A DNA stretch of 17,243 bases, taken from the NCBI GenBank assembly GCA_003446015.1, contig DMBU01000001.1:1-17243 (forward strand). The letters are read 5' to 3'. Shown here piece after piece: positions 1 to 8,552 of the stretch (its first letter is position 1; the number at the start of each line of letters is the position of its first letter). Below the pieces are notes generated by a model. It was not told where the DNA came from, did not search any database, and was given only the letters and a program-made list of their open reading frames with translations. Position numbers and translations under genes: made by a program. The stretch is from Bacteroidales bacterium (GTDB lineage: Bacteria; Bacteroidota; Bacteroidia; Bacteroidales; UBA12077).

Positions 1-477
1 GATATTTTAAAAATCACCCAGGATAGCACCAGGATTTATGTGAACGATACGGTTAATGCAAAAGGCAAGGTTGGTGGATTTGCGGTGAGTGGCCGCAGCC
101 CTTCCAAAAGTGCAAGTACAGATATCTTATTTGTTACGGCAGATAGTACAAGAATCTTTGTAAACGATGATCCTACAGTTAAAGGTAAAGTTGGAGGTTT
201 TGCTGTAAGCGGCCGAAGCCCGTCAAAAGGTGTAACCAATGATTATTTGCAAGTTACAAGAGATAGCACAAGAGTTTATGTAACCGAGTCAACAGCAAAA
301 GGCAAAGTAGGCGGTTTTGCTGTAAGTGGGAGAAGCCCTAGTAAAGGAACAAGCCAACATATGTTTGTAACTACAACAGATAGTACCAGAATTTTCACAC
401 AAGATACCGTCGGAGGTTTTGGTGTGAGAGACATAACTGGAGGAACCTCAACTAGTTATTTGCAATTATCTCCCTTG
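1..477 (+). repeat. KGKVGGFAVSGRSPSK unit array of fibre gene 1
   Basis: Complete 16-mer units start at 61, 181 and 298 (spacings 120 and 117 bases). They are preceded by the tail of a unit cut by the window edge and followed by a degenerate half unit (GGFGVRD). Each unit continues with a DSTR(I/V)(Y/F)V strand pair. Confidence 0.95.
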
Positions 478-1659
478 AACTATTTTATAGGACACGAAAG
501 CGGTGAACTGGTAGAGCAAGATGCATTAAATCCTGGTATGGGAAAATACAATACTTTTTTTGGTTATAAGGCCGGTCAAAACACGGTCAACGGATTTAAA
601 AATATCTTTCTTGGTTACAAAGCCGGAAACGGGAATGTGGGTGGAGGTTGGAATATATTTATTGGAAATGAGGCAGGTTATAGTTCAACAGGTGGCCTAT
701 CTAATATTTTTATTGGCGATCAGGCAGGTTATAACTTTGCAAATGGAGTTCAAAATGTTTTTATAGGAAATGAAGCAGGATATTCAAGTAGCGTGAGCGT
801 TTATAATAATTTATTTGTTGGAAATGGTGCAGGTAGAAACAATGTATCCGGAAATTATAATACATATATTGGAATAAGTTCTGGTAGAAATACTACAGGT
901 AGTGATAATGCATTTGTAGGTAATTTAACAGGATTTAGCAATACAGGATCGCAAAATACTTACATTGGTGCAGAAAGTGGCATTTATACATCTGTTGGAA
1001 ACAAAAATGTATATGTCGGTTACAGAGCTGGTTACAGATCTTATGGTACACGTAATGTATTTGTTGGTACTAATGCTAATAATACTAATTTTAGTAGTGT
1101 AAATTATAACAATTGTATTGCAATTGGCGATAGTGTAATTGTTACAGGACATAATCAAATTAGAATTGGAAATAGCGAAGCTGCTTCATTTTATGCACAA
1201 GGGATATATAATTCAACTACTGGAAGTGCAGCAAATATGTATATTGCATCGAATGGTAGAATATATGTAAATACATCATCAAAAAGATATAAAAAGGATA
1301 TTACTCCTTTAGAAATTAATACTTCAAATATTTACAAATTAAATCCGGTTTCATATACCAGCTTAAGTGACAACAAACGTTACTTTGGTTTAATTGCTGA
1401 GGAAGTAGCAGATGTAATTCCTGAACTAGCCGAATTTGCTATTGAAAAAAATGTTGTTCCCGGCAGTAGCTCTGAGGAATTAATTCCTAATGCTGTGCAC
1501 TACCCAATACTTTCAGTTTTATTGTTGAAAGAGGTTCAGAAACACGAAGCAACTATCAACCATCAACAAGAGCTTATAGATGTTCTAAAGAATCAGAACC
1601 TTGAATTAAAAGATAGGTTAACGAGGCTTGAAGAATTAGTTAATAAACTGAATAAATAA
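1..1659 (+). CDS. Fibre-like repeat protein 1, S74 chaperone tip (5'-truncated by window)
   Basis: The reading frame is open from base 1; the GTG at 40 is an internal Val, not a start. The first visible residues (DILKITQDSTRIYVND) match the segment after the first 16-mer unit in the downstream paralogues, so a signal peptide, N-terminal module and at least one KGKVGGFAVSGRSPSK unit lie upstream of the window. Three complete 16-mer units are visible, so this copy probably had four where its siblings have three. A degenerate unit (GGFGVRD) leads into about twelve head repeats (478-1170), several of irregular length. The C-terminus carries a peptidase S74-type chaperone with Ser (codon 1276) and Lys (codon 1291) five residues apart, then GLIAEEVADVIPEL and a coiled coil. 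Its S74 sequence is clearly diverged from those of genes 2 and 3. Family knowledge: S74 domains drive trimerisation and then cut themselves off. Surface or extracellular fibre is an inference. Confidence 0.85.
   Translation, partial: DILKITQDSTRIYVNDTVNAKGKVGGFAVSGRSPSKSASTDILFVTADSTRIFVNDDPTVKGKVGGFAVSGRSPSKGVTNDYLQVTRDSTRVYVTESTAKGKVGGFAVSGRSPSKGTSQHMFVTTTDSTRIFTQDTVGGFGVRDITGGTSTSYLQLSPLNYFIGHESGELVEQDALNPGMGKYNTFFGYKAGQNTVNGFKNIFLGYKAGNGNVGGGWNIFIGNEAGYSSTGGLSNIFIGDQAGYNFANGVQNVFIGNEAGYSSSVSVYNNLFVGNGAGRNNVSGNYNTYIGISSGRNTTGSDNAFVGNLTGFSNTGSQNTYIGAESGIYTSVGNKNVYVGYRAGYRSYGTRNVFVGTNANNTNFSSVNYNNCIAIGDSVIVTGHNQIRIGNSEAASFYAQGIYNSTTGSAANMYIASNGRIYVNTSSKRYKKDITPLEINTSNIYKLNPVSYTSLSDNKRYFGLIAEEVADVIPELAEFAIEKNVVPGSSSEELIPNAVHYPILSVLLLKEVQKHEATINHQQELIDVLKNQNLELKDRLTRLEELVNKLNK
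478..1170 (+). repeat. NxFIG head repeats of fibre gene 1
   Basis: About twelve in-frame repeats of 16-19 residues with consensus N-x-(F/Y)-(I/V)-G-x-x-(A/S)-G. The last ones are degenerate (NCIAIGDS, NQIRIGNS). By analogy with YadA heads, this is inferred to be a left-handed parallel beta-roll. Confidence 0.85.
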
Positions 1660-1701
1660 TCTAGGTATGTACATCTTAGTCTAAAAATTGGATTGATGAT
1701 T

Positions 1702-1742
1702 AAACATATTTAAAGCTAAAAGTGTTTATCAAATATGCTTTT
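1702..1742 (+). terminator. Weak hairpin between fibre genes 1 and 2
   Basis: Arms aaacatattt (1702-1711) and aaatatgcttt (1731-1741) pair over 10 bp with one bulged base and a 19-base loop, followed by a short T run. It could be a weak terminator or a processing site in the 117-bp gap. It is AT-rich, so chance pairing is possible. Confidence 0.25.
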
Positions 1743-1776
1743 CAAGTTATGTGAATTTTAACCTAAATTTTTTATT

Positions 1777-3837
1777 ATGAAAAAAGCACTGGTTTTATTT
1801 TATCTATTATTGATAATTGCAAATGTATTAATTGCCCAGGTTCCTGGTAAATTTAACTATCAGGCGGTTATTCGAAACGATGCCGGCGAGTTAATTACCG
1901 GACAAAATGTTGATGTTCAGATATCAATTCTTAATAATTCCCCGGGAGGTGTTTTACTCTATCAGGAATCACATAGTAAATCAACAAACGCATATGGAAT
2001 TGTTAATTTAGTTATAGGTGATGGAACAGATAAAACAGGTGATCTTTTACAAATTAATTGGGGACTGGGTGATAAATATCTTAAAGTAGAAGTTGATGCC
2101 GGATCAGGACTTACAAATATAGGCACTGTTCAATTACTATCAGTTCCATATTCATTATTTGCTGAGAATGCTGAGAATGCGGATTCAGCAAGAGTAGCAA
2201 GTATGGCATATTCAGCAAATATGGCTGATGTTCTTGGATCAAATGGAGTATATTCTACAAACACTGATACGCTGTTTGTTGTAAAAGATCATTCCGGGAA
2301 TGTAGTTTTTGCAGTATTCCCTGACGGTGCTCAGGTAATTGTAAACGAAGCAGCCAAAGGTAAGGTTGGAGGTTTTGCAGTTAGTGGTCGTAGCCCTTCA
2401 AAAGCAGTTGATGTTGATATTTTAAAAATCACCCAGGATAGCACCAGGATTTATGTGAACGATACGGTTAATGCAAAAGGCAAGGTTGGTGGGTTTGCAG
2501 TGAGTGGCCGCAGCCCCTCCAAAAGTGCAAGTACCGATATCTTATTTGTTACAGCAGATAGTACAAGAATCTTTGTGAACGATGACCCCACAGCTAAAGG
2601 TAAAGTCGGAGGTTTTGCAGTAAGCGGACGAAGTCCAAGTAAGTCGGTTACCAATAGTTATCTGCAGGTTTTCCCAGACAGTACTCGAATATTTGTAAAA
2701 GACTCGGTTGCAGGATTTGGAATTGCAAATATTGATGGGGGGTCTTCAGAAAACTTCCTTAATTTAAATAAACAAAATTATTTTATTGGACATCAAACTG
2801 GTGGTAATAATCTCGTTGGTACCTATAACAGTTTAATAGGATATCAGGCTGGTTACACGAATTCATCAGGCTCAAATAATATATTCTTCGGTTATAAAGC
2901 AGGTTATTCAAATGTTACCGGAGGAAATAATGTTTTTATTGGAACCGAAAGTGGATACTCAAATCAATACACGTATCAAAGCACATATGTTGGTTATAGA
3001 AGCGGATATGAATTAACCGGATCTGGTAATACGGCATTAGGTTCAATGGCTGGTGAAAATGCCGGAGGAGGTAATAATACCTTTATTGGTACTTCAGCAG
3101 GGCGTATTGCCACAGGAGGTAACAATACATTTGTAGGAAATGGTGCTGGCTATGGTTTTCCGACTGAAAATACAGGTATTAGAAATACATATATAGGTCA
3201 GGCAGTAGGTGCTAAAACTACTACCGGAAGCAATAATGTTATGCTTGGGTTTAATACAGGATATTTAAATTACGAGGGTTCAAATAACACTTTTATAGGT
3301 TATGATGCAGGACATAATATTCACGAAGGTTCTGGAAATATTTTTATTGGATATAATGCCGGGCAAAGTCAGGATGGTGTCTCTGATAGATTATTTATTT
3401 CTAATTGGAATGATTTAACACCTCTTATTTATGGTAATTTTAGTACCGATGAAGTAACTATTTATGGAACCTTATATGCAACTATTTATGGAGCTTCAGA
3501 TTTGAATTTAAAGACTGATTTGGTTAAAGTACAGTCAGGATTAAACCTTTTATCAGGATTAACTGCTTACTTTTTTAAATGGAATGATTTTGCAAAAGAA
3601 GAATTTGATTTTTCTGATGAAGAGCAAATTGGAGTTTTAGCTCAAGATGTTGAAAAGGTTCTACCTCAATTAGTTAATACCAATTCAAAAGGATATAAAG
3701 CTGTAGATTATTCAAAATTAACACCTGTACTTATTGAAGCCATCAAAGAACAACAAACCCAAATAGAAAAATTAGAATCTGAAAATAAAGATTTACAGCA
3801 AAGATTAAAGAAGCTCGAAGATTTAATGTTAAAATAG
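1777..3837 (+). CDS. Fibre-like repeat protein 2, S74 chaperone tip
   Basis: 686 residues. The signal peptide is MKKALVLFYLLLIIANVLIA, with predicted cleavage before Gln21. Residues 22 to about 130 form the FNYQAVIRN...LLSVPYSLF module, a recurrent N-terminal domain of Bacteroidota secreted proteins without a known function. A DTLFVVKD...VIVNE linker leads to three 40-residue KGKVGGFAVSGRSPSK units (2356-2715), a degenerate unit, and twelve head repeats (2776-3384). The tip is a peptidase S74 chaperone: Ser574 and Lys579 (SDLNLK) match the known Ser-Lys dyad spacing, followed by QIGVLAQDVEKVLPQL and a coiled coil. If the dyad is active, self-cleavage before Ser574 would release 113 residues. 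No type IX sorting domain or YadA-type membrane anchor is present, so the route to the surface is unclear. It is very similar to gene 3 over the N-terminal and S74 regions. The start is fixed by the signal peptide. Confidence 0.9.
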   Translation: MKKALVLFYLLLIIANVLIAQVPGKFNYQAVIRNDAGELITGQNVDVQISILNNSPGGVLLYQESHSKSTNAYGIVNLVIGDGTDKTGDLLQINWGLGDKYLKVEVDAGSGLTNIGTVQLLSVPYSLFAENAENADSARVASMAYSANMADVLGSNGVYSTNTDTLFVVKDHSGNVVFAVFPDGAQVIVNEAAKGKVGGFAVSGRSPSKAVDVDILKITQDSTRIYVNDTVNAKGKVGGFAVSGRSPSKSASTDILFVTADSTRIFVNDDPTAKGKVGGFAVSGRSPSKSVTNSYLQVFPDSTRIFVKDSVAGFGIANIDGGSSENFLNLNKQNYFIGHQTGGNNLVGTYNSLIGYQAGYTNSSGSNNIFFGYKAGYSNVTGGNNVFIGTESGYSNQYTYQSTYVGYRSGYELTGSGNTALGSMAGENAGGGNNTFIGTSAGRIATGGNNTFVGNGAGYGFPTENTGIRNTYIGQAVGAKTTTGSNNVMLGFNTGYLNYEGSNNTFIGYDAGHNIHEGSGNIFIGYNAGQSQDGVSDRLFISNWNDLTPLIYGNFSTDEVTIYGTLYATIYGASDLNLKTDLVKVQSGLNLLSGLTAYFFKWNDFAKEEFDFSDEEQIGVLAQDVEKVLPQLVNTNSKGYKAVDYSKLTPVLIEAIKEQQTQIEKLESENKDLQQRLKKLEDLMLK
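2356..2775 (+). repeat. KGKVGGFAVSGRSPSK unit array of fibre gene 2
   Basis: Units start at 2356, 2476 and 2596, exactly 120 bases apart, followed by a degenerate half unit (AGFGIANIDGG). The stretch beginning at 2416 is almost identical to bases 1-180. Confidence 0.95.
2776..3384 (+). repeat. NxFIG head repeats of fibre gene 2
   Basis: Twelve in-frame repeats, mostly 17 residues (51 bases), of the N-x-F-I-G-x-x-A-G type. They end where the frame switches to DRLFISNWND and the pre-chaperone segment. Confidence 0.9.
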
Positions 3838-3857
3838 ATAACTAACACTTCAAATAT

Positions 3858-5813
3858 ATGAAAAAGCAAATTTACCTGATCTTAAGCATTGTTTTATTTG
3901 CTCAGGTCATAGTTGCACAGGTTCCTGGAAGGTTTAACTATCAGGCGGTTATTCGAAACGACGCAGGTGAGTTAATTACTGAACAAAATGTTGATGTTCA
4001 GGTATCAATTCTTAATAATTTCTCTGATGGTGCTTTACTCTACCAGGAATCGCACAGCAAATCTACAAACGCATACGGCATCGTTAATTTAGTTATTGGT
4101 GATGGAACTGATAAAACGGGTGATCTTTTACAAATTAATTGGGGACAGAGTGATAAATATCTTAAGATATTAGTAGATGCCGGATCAGGGCCAATAAATA
4201 TGGGAACTGTTCAGTTACTTTCTGTTCCATATTCTATATTTGCTGAAACGGCCGACTCAGCCGGGGTTGCAGGAATGGCATATACGGCAAATATGGCCGA
4301 TGTTCTTGGATCGAGTGGTGTTTACTCAACAAATACTGATACTTTATTTGTTGTAAAAGATCATTCCGGGAATGTGGTGTTTGCAGTATTTCCGGATGGT
4401 GCTCAGGTAATTGTAAACGAAGCTGCCAAAGGTAAAGTAGGAGGTTTTGCCGTAAGTGGTCGAAGCCCTTCAAAAGCAGTTGATATTGATATTATGAAAA
4501 TTACTCAGGACAGTACAAGGATTTATGTGAATGACACTGTAAATGCAAAAGGTAAAGTAGGAGGTTTTGCTGTTAGTGGTCGAAGTCCTTCAAAGAGTTT
4601 AAATGCCGACCTGCTATTTATTACTGCTGATAGTACTCGGGTGTATGTTAATGAAAACACAGGAACAAAAGGTAAAGTTGGAGGATTTGCAGTTAGTGGC
4701 AGAAGTCCGTCGAAAGGTACAACTCAACCCATGTTCTTTACAACGTTTGATAGTACCAGGATATTTACGAATGATACCATTAGTGGTTTTGGTATTCGGG
4801 ATAACAGTAAAGGTACAGCAACCAGTTATATGCAATTAACTCCATTGAACTATTTTATTGGGCATAGAGCAGGAGAATCAATAACAACAGGAAGATATAA
4901 TACCTTTATTGGATATGAAACGGGATCAAAATCAACCTGGGGTAATGGTAACATGTTTATTGGTTTTAATGCGGGTCATGAAAACGTGGATGGAGCATTA
5001 AATGTATTTATTGGGAATGAAGTTGGTTATAATTTTACAGGAGTCGATGATGGAGAAGAAAATGTTTTTATTGGGAATAAAGCTGGGAGAAATGTAACAA
5101 CCGTTGCAAATTCAGTTTTTATTGGAACACAATCAGGATTAAACTGTTCTAATTTAACTTATAGCAATACCTTTATTGGTGATAGGACTGGTGCTAATGG
5201 AAATCCAAAAAATCTCAATACGTTTATTGGTGCCTCCTCCGGGTTTCATTCAAGTGGAGAATACAATACCTATATAGGTGCGTATGCAGGGAGTGCTAAT
5301 TATACAGGTAGTAATAATGTTTTTATTGGTTATCAGGCGGGGTTTTTAGAATCAGGTTCAAATAAATTGTATATTGCTAACAATAGTGCTACAACACTTA
5401 TTTATGGAGATTTTACTGCCGAGGAAGTGACTATAAATGGTGATCTTTATGCAAATCTTATAACTCCTTCCGACTTTAATTTAAAACAGAACTTTACTGA
5501 AATTAAATCGGGTTTAAAATTAATATCAGCCCTTACCGGATATTATTTTAATTGGAACGATATTGCCAAAGAAGAATTTAATTATTCTGATAATGAACAA
5601 ATTGGTATTGTTGCTCAAGATGTTGAGAAAGTATTACCTCAATTAATCGTTACTAATTCGAAAGGTTATAAAGCAGTTGATTATACTAAGCTTTCTCCGG
5701 TTATTATTCAAGCAATTAAAGAGCAACAAACTCAAATTGAAGAGTTGAGAGCTGAAAATGAGATTCTGAAACAGAAACTAAATGAAATTATTGAAAAAAT
5801 GAATACTAAATAA
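3858..5813 (+). CDS. Fibre-like repeat protein 3, S74 chaperone tip
   Basis: 651 residues, starting only 20 bases after gene 2 and so probably cotranscribed with it. The signal peptide MKKQIYLILSIVLFAQVIVA precedes Gln21. The N-terminal module and linker are near copies of those in gene 2. Three 16-mer units (4428-4787) and a degenerate unit follow. The second inter-unit segment (NENTGTKGK) is of the gene 5 type rather than the gene 2 type. The head is shorter, with ten repeats (4848-5363). The S74 tip has Ser538 and Lys543 (SDFNLK) and resembles gene 2, but the final coiled coil (LKQKLNEIIEKMN) matches gene 4. It is therefore a mosaic of the neighbouring genes. Trimeric fibre assembly and self-release of the last 114 residues are inferred from the S74 family. 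Confidence 0.9.
   Translation: MKKQIYLILSIVLFAQVIVAQVPGRFNYQAVIRNDAGELITEQNVDVQVSILNNFSDGALLYQESHSKSTNAYGIVNLVIGDGTDKTGDLLQINWGQSDKYLKILVDAGSGPINMGTVQLLSVPYSIFAETADSAGVAGMAYTANMADVLGSSGVYSTNTDTLFVVKDHSGNVVFAVFPDGAQVIVNEAAKGKVGGFAVSGRSPSKAVDIDIMKITQDSTRIYVNDTVNAKGKVGGFAVSGRSPSKSLNADLLFITADSTRVYVNENTGTKGKVGGFAVSGRSPSKGTTQPMFFTTFDSTRIFTNDTISGFGIRDNSKGTATSYMQLTPLNYFIGHRAGESITTGRYNTFIGYETGSKSTWGNGNMFIGFNAGHENVDGALNVFIGNEVGYNFTGVDDGEENVFIGNKAGRNVTTVANSVFIGTQSGLNCSNLTYSNTFIGDRTGANGNPKNLNTFIGASSGFHSSGEYNTYIGAYAGSANYTGSNNVFIGYQAGFLESGSNKLYIANNSATTLIYGDFTAEEVTINGDLYANLITPSDFNLKQNFTEIKSGLKLISALTGYYFNWNDIAKEEFNYSDNEQIGIVAQDVEKVLPQLIVTNSKGYKAVDYTKLSPVIIQAIKEQQTQIEELRAENEILKQKLNEIIEKMNTK
4428..4847 (+). 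repeat. KGKVGGFAVSGRSPSK unit array of fibre gene 3
   Basis: Units start at 4428, 4548 and 4668 at exact 120-base spacing, then a degenerate half unit (SGFGIRD). The total of 420 bases equals that of genes 2 and 5. Confidence 0.95.
4848..5363 (+). repeat. NxFIG head repeats of fibre gene 3
   Basis: Ten in-frame repeats, the shortest head of the array. Two have insertions that lengthen the turn (around residues GVDDGEE and NCSNLTYS). Confidence 0.9.
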
Positions 5814-5815
5814 AT

Positions 5816-5843
5816 AAAACACATATATAACTATATATGTTTT
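5816..5843 (+). other. AT-rich hairpin between fibre genes 3 and 4
   Basis: aaaaca and tatata arms (5816-5829, with a 2-base bulge) pair with tatata and tgtttt (5832-5843) around a 2-base loop. It lies just after the gene 3 stop and could be a weak terminator or an mRNA-end structure. Stability is modest because nearly all pairs are A-T. Confidence 0.4.
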
Positions 5844-5894
5844 GAAATATAAGAAATAAGCGTTAATTTTCTTTTCCATTTAATAAATAGAATT

Positions 5895-8468
5895 ATGAAA
5901 AGATTAACGCTTTTTTTATTTATTCTGCTTGCAATAAATAATGTTTTAACCTTAGCACAAGCACCCGAAAGTTTAAATTATCAGGCAGTAATTAGAGATA
6001 GTAACGGTGAGCTTATCCTTAATAAGGAAGTAGATATTCGTATTACAATCATTGATAATTCCATTGGAGGTACGACGCTTTATCAAGAGAGTCATATTGC
6101 AAATACCAACGATTTTGGTTTGGTAAATTTGAAAATTGGCGATGGGAATACTAACCAGGGCAATTTTACGGATATTAACTGGGGAACAACCCCCAAGTTT
6201 TTGAAAGTTGAAATTGATGCAGGAAATGGTTTTGTGAATTTAGGAACCGTGCAGTTTGTTTCAGTGCCATATGCATTGTATTCAAACCTTACTGATTATG
6301 CAAATACTGCGGGTACAGCAGCTAATGCAGATATTGCCAATTTTGCTGATTCAGCGAGAGTGGCCGGGATGGCATTTACCGCAGGAATTGCGGATGCTCT
6401 GGGATCAGAGATTGTTTATTCAACAAGTACCGATACCTTATTTGTAGTAAAAGATCATACAGGAAATGTAGTTTTTGCAGTATTCCCTGATGGAGCTCAG
6501 ATTATTGTAAATGAAGCTGCCAAAGGTAAGGTTGGTGGTTTTGCAGTAAGCGGCCGCAGTCCTTCGAAAGCAGGAGATGTTAATATTTTAAAAATTACAG
6601 CCGATAGCACCCGTATTTATGTAAACGATACGGTTACTGCTAAAGGGAAGGTTGGAGGATTTGCCGTTAGTGGAAGAAGTCCTTCAAAAGGTACTAATGC
6701 TGAAATGCTCTTTGTAAATGCAGATAGCACCAGGGTTTATGTAAACGATGATCCGCTTGCTAAAGGCAAAGTCGGAGGTTTTGCTGTAAGTGGACGAAGC
6801 CCTTCCAAATCAACTACCAGCAACTTTCTTGATTTAACTTCTGAAAACTACTTTATTGGACATCAAAGTGGAGCTAATATTACTACAGGAACGTTAAATT
6901 CTACCTTGGGTTATGAAAGTGGTTTGGGACTTACCGAAGGAAGTTATAACTCTTTTATTGGATACCAAAGTGGATATTCTACTACATCTGGAGATGGCAA
7001 TTTATTTTTAGGTTATCAATCAGGTTTTTACAATACACTTGGAGGCTACAATACATTTGTAGGATATTTATCAGGATCAAATAATACTGAAGGATTATTA
7101 AATACTTTTCTTGGAAGTTATAGTGGATTTAGTAACACGGATGGCTTTAACAACACTTTTGTAGGGTATAATTCCGGATATTCTAATTCTACCGGAATAA
7201 ATAATACATTTATTGGAACCGAACCCGGATTTAGTAATGTAAATGGTAATTCAAATATTTTTGTAGGTAATAAAGCCGGATATAACAATATAGATGGAAA
7301 TAAAAATGTATTCATTGGTGATAACGTTGGAATGCTCAACAATCCTGGAGATTATAATGTATTAATGGGCTACCAAAGTGGTTATTCAATTAATGGAGGG
7401 TATGCTAATGTGAGTATAGGTTATCAAAGTGGATATATGATATCATCGGGTTATAATAATGTTGTTCTAGGAACACTGGCAGCATATAATCTTAATACAG
7501 GAGTTGATAACGTGATGATAGGAGATAGTGCCGGTTTTAGGGCTACAACTGCTAAAGAAAACATTTTTATAGGTTCAGTTGCTGGTCGAAAAAGCCTTGC
7601 AGCTCAAAGAAATATTTTTATTGGATGGGGATGTGGATATTCAAATGTAAATTATAACGATAATGTTTATATGGGTAATAGAGCCGGGTATAAAAATAAT
7701 GGCGGTGCAAATGTATTCATCGGGAATAATACTGGCTACAATATGACCTTTGGACTCAATAATGTTTTTATAGGAAATGGTGCTGGAAAAGGATCGGTTG
7801 ACGGACAGAATAATGTTATCATTGGGTCTGTAGCTGGTGGAAATGGTGATTTTGGAAATAAAAATGTAATCATTGGTGATTTTGCCGGCTCATATGCAGC
7901 AGGAGATTCTTGTGTTTTTATTGGATATAGTGCAGGTTACAATGAAACGGGGTCTCAAAAAATGCATATTGCCAATAATTCAACAAAAACATTAATTTAT
8001 GGTGAATTTGATAATTCTCAGGTTGTTATAAATGGAGTAGCAGCTAACAATCCTCTCGACCGAACTTTATTTGTTAATGGAAGTGCCGGAGGAACAACTG
8101 CATGGATCAATGATAGTGATGTTAGACTAAAAAAGAATATCTCCACCATTTCAGATGCAGTTGATAAGGTAATGAAATTAAGGGGTGTAAACTTTGAGTG
8201 GATTGATGACAATTTGCACAATAAAGGAACTCAAATCGGTTTTATTGCGCAAGAAGCCATAAATGTAATTCCTGAAGTTGTTAATGGAAACGAAAACACA
8301 AGTTATTCGATGCAATATGCTCCTATAACAGCAGTTTTAGTGGAAGCTTTTAAAGAAGAACATGAAAAAGTAATTAGCTTAGAAAAACAAATTCAAGATT
8401 TAAAATTAGAAAATGAAGTAATAAAACAAAAGTTAAATGAGATTATTGAAAAAATGAATATTGAATAA
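5895..8468 (+). CDS. Fibre-like repeat protein 4, longest head, S74 chaperone tip
   Basis: 857 residues, the largest member. The signal peptide ends TLA before Gln. The N-terminal module (LNYQAVIRD...FVSVPYALY) is more diverged than in genes 2 and 3. Three 16-mer units start at 6522, 6642 and 6762. Here the third unit runs straight into the head: 32 residues present in genes 2, 3 and 5 (second half of unit 3 plus the degenerate unit) are missing. The head has 22 very regular 17-residue repeats (6846-7958), about twice its siblings. The S74 tip has the most canonical motif of the set, SDVRLKKNIS, with Ser741 and Lys746, then IGFIAQEAINVIPEV and a coiled coil ending LNEIIEKMN. Predicted self-cleavage would release 117 residues. 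Function as a long trimeric fibre or adhesin is inferred. Confidence 0.9.
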   Translation: MKRLTLFLFILLAINNVLTLAQAPESLNYQAVIRDSNGELILNKEVDIRITIIDNSIGGTTLYQESHIANTNDFGLVNLKIGDGNTNQGNFTDINWGTTPKFLKVEIDAGNGFVNLGTVQFVSVPYALYSNLTDYANTAGTAANADIANFADSARVAGMAFTAGIADALGSEIVYSTSTDTLFVVKDHTGNVVFAVFPDGAQIIVNEAAKGKVGGFAVSGRSPSKAGDVNILKITADSTRIYVNDTVTAKGKVGGFAVSGRSPSKGTNAEMLFVNADSTRVYVNDDPLAKGKVGGFAVSGRSPSKSTTSNFLDLTSENYFIGHQSGANITTGTLNSTLGYESGLGLTEGSYNSFIGYQSGYSTTSGDGNLFLGYQSGFYNTLGGYNTFVGYLSGSNNTEGLLNTFLGSYSGFSNTDGFNNTFVGYNSGYSNSTGINNTFIGTEPGFSNVNGNSNIFVGNKAGYNNIDGNKNVFIGDNVGMLNNPGDYNVLMGYQSGYSINGGYANVSIGYQSGYMISSGYNNVVLGTLAAYNLNTGVDNVMIGDSAGFRATTAKENIFIGSVAGRKSLAAQRNIFIGWGCGYSNVNYNDNVYMGNRAGYKNNGGANVFIGNNTGYNMTFGLNNVFIGNGAGKGSVDGQNNVIIGSVAGGNGDFGNKNVIIGDFAGSYAAGDSCVFIGYSAGYNETGSQKMHIANNSTKTLIYGEFDNSQVVINGVAANNPLDRTLFVNGSAGGTTAWINDSDVRLKKNISTISDAVDKVMKLRGVNFEWIDDNLHNKGTQIGFIAQEAINVIPEVVNGNENTSYSMQYAPITAVLVEAFKEEHEKVISLEKQIQDLKLENEVIKQKLNEIIEKMNIE
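6522..6845 (+). repeat. KGKVGGFAVSGRSPSK unit array of fibre gene 4
   Basis: Units start at 6522, 6642 and 6762. The array is 324 bases, 96 shorter than in genes 2, 3 and 5, because the last unit is fused directly to the head. Confidence 0.95.
6846..7958 (+). repeat. NxFIG head repeats of fibre gene 4
   Basis: Twenty-two in-frame repeats, nearly all exactly 17 residues. Conserved positions are Asn1, Ile/Val/Leu4, Gly5, Ala/Ser8, Gly9 and often Gly15. The regular period suggests growth by unit duplication. Confidence 0.92.
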
Positions 8469-8552
8469 ATTGAATACATACATATAAATAAATGTGTTTT
8501 GAAATATAGTAATTAAGAGTTAATTTTCTCATACCAATTAATAAATTGAATT

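Noticed and set aside
40..42. GTG at 40 as the start of fibre gene 1
   Set aside because: The frame is open to base 1 and the preceding residues match the interior of the paralogues.
36..239. Minus-strand open frames over the 16-mer units (also 2451-2654 and 9188-9385) with a shared GLRPLTAKPPTLP pattern
   Set aside because: They are the reverse reading of the conserved units; they recur only because the units recur, and lack starts, signals or family features.
2356..2775. Regular 120-base repeats as a CRISPR array
   Set aside because: The repeats are in frame, encode the same peptide with synonymous differences, and the intervening segments are homologous to each other, unlike spacers.
3700..5813. 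Type IX secretion C-terminal sorting domain on the fibre proteins
   Set aside because: No such domain at any of the five C-termini; all end in a coiled coil or the W-terminated cap.
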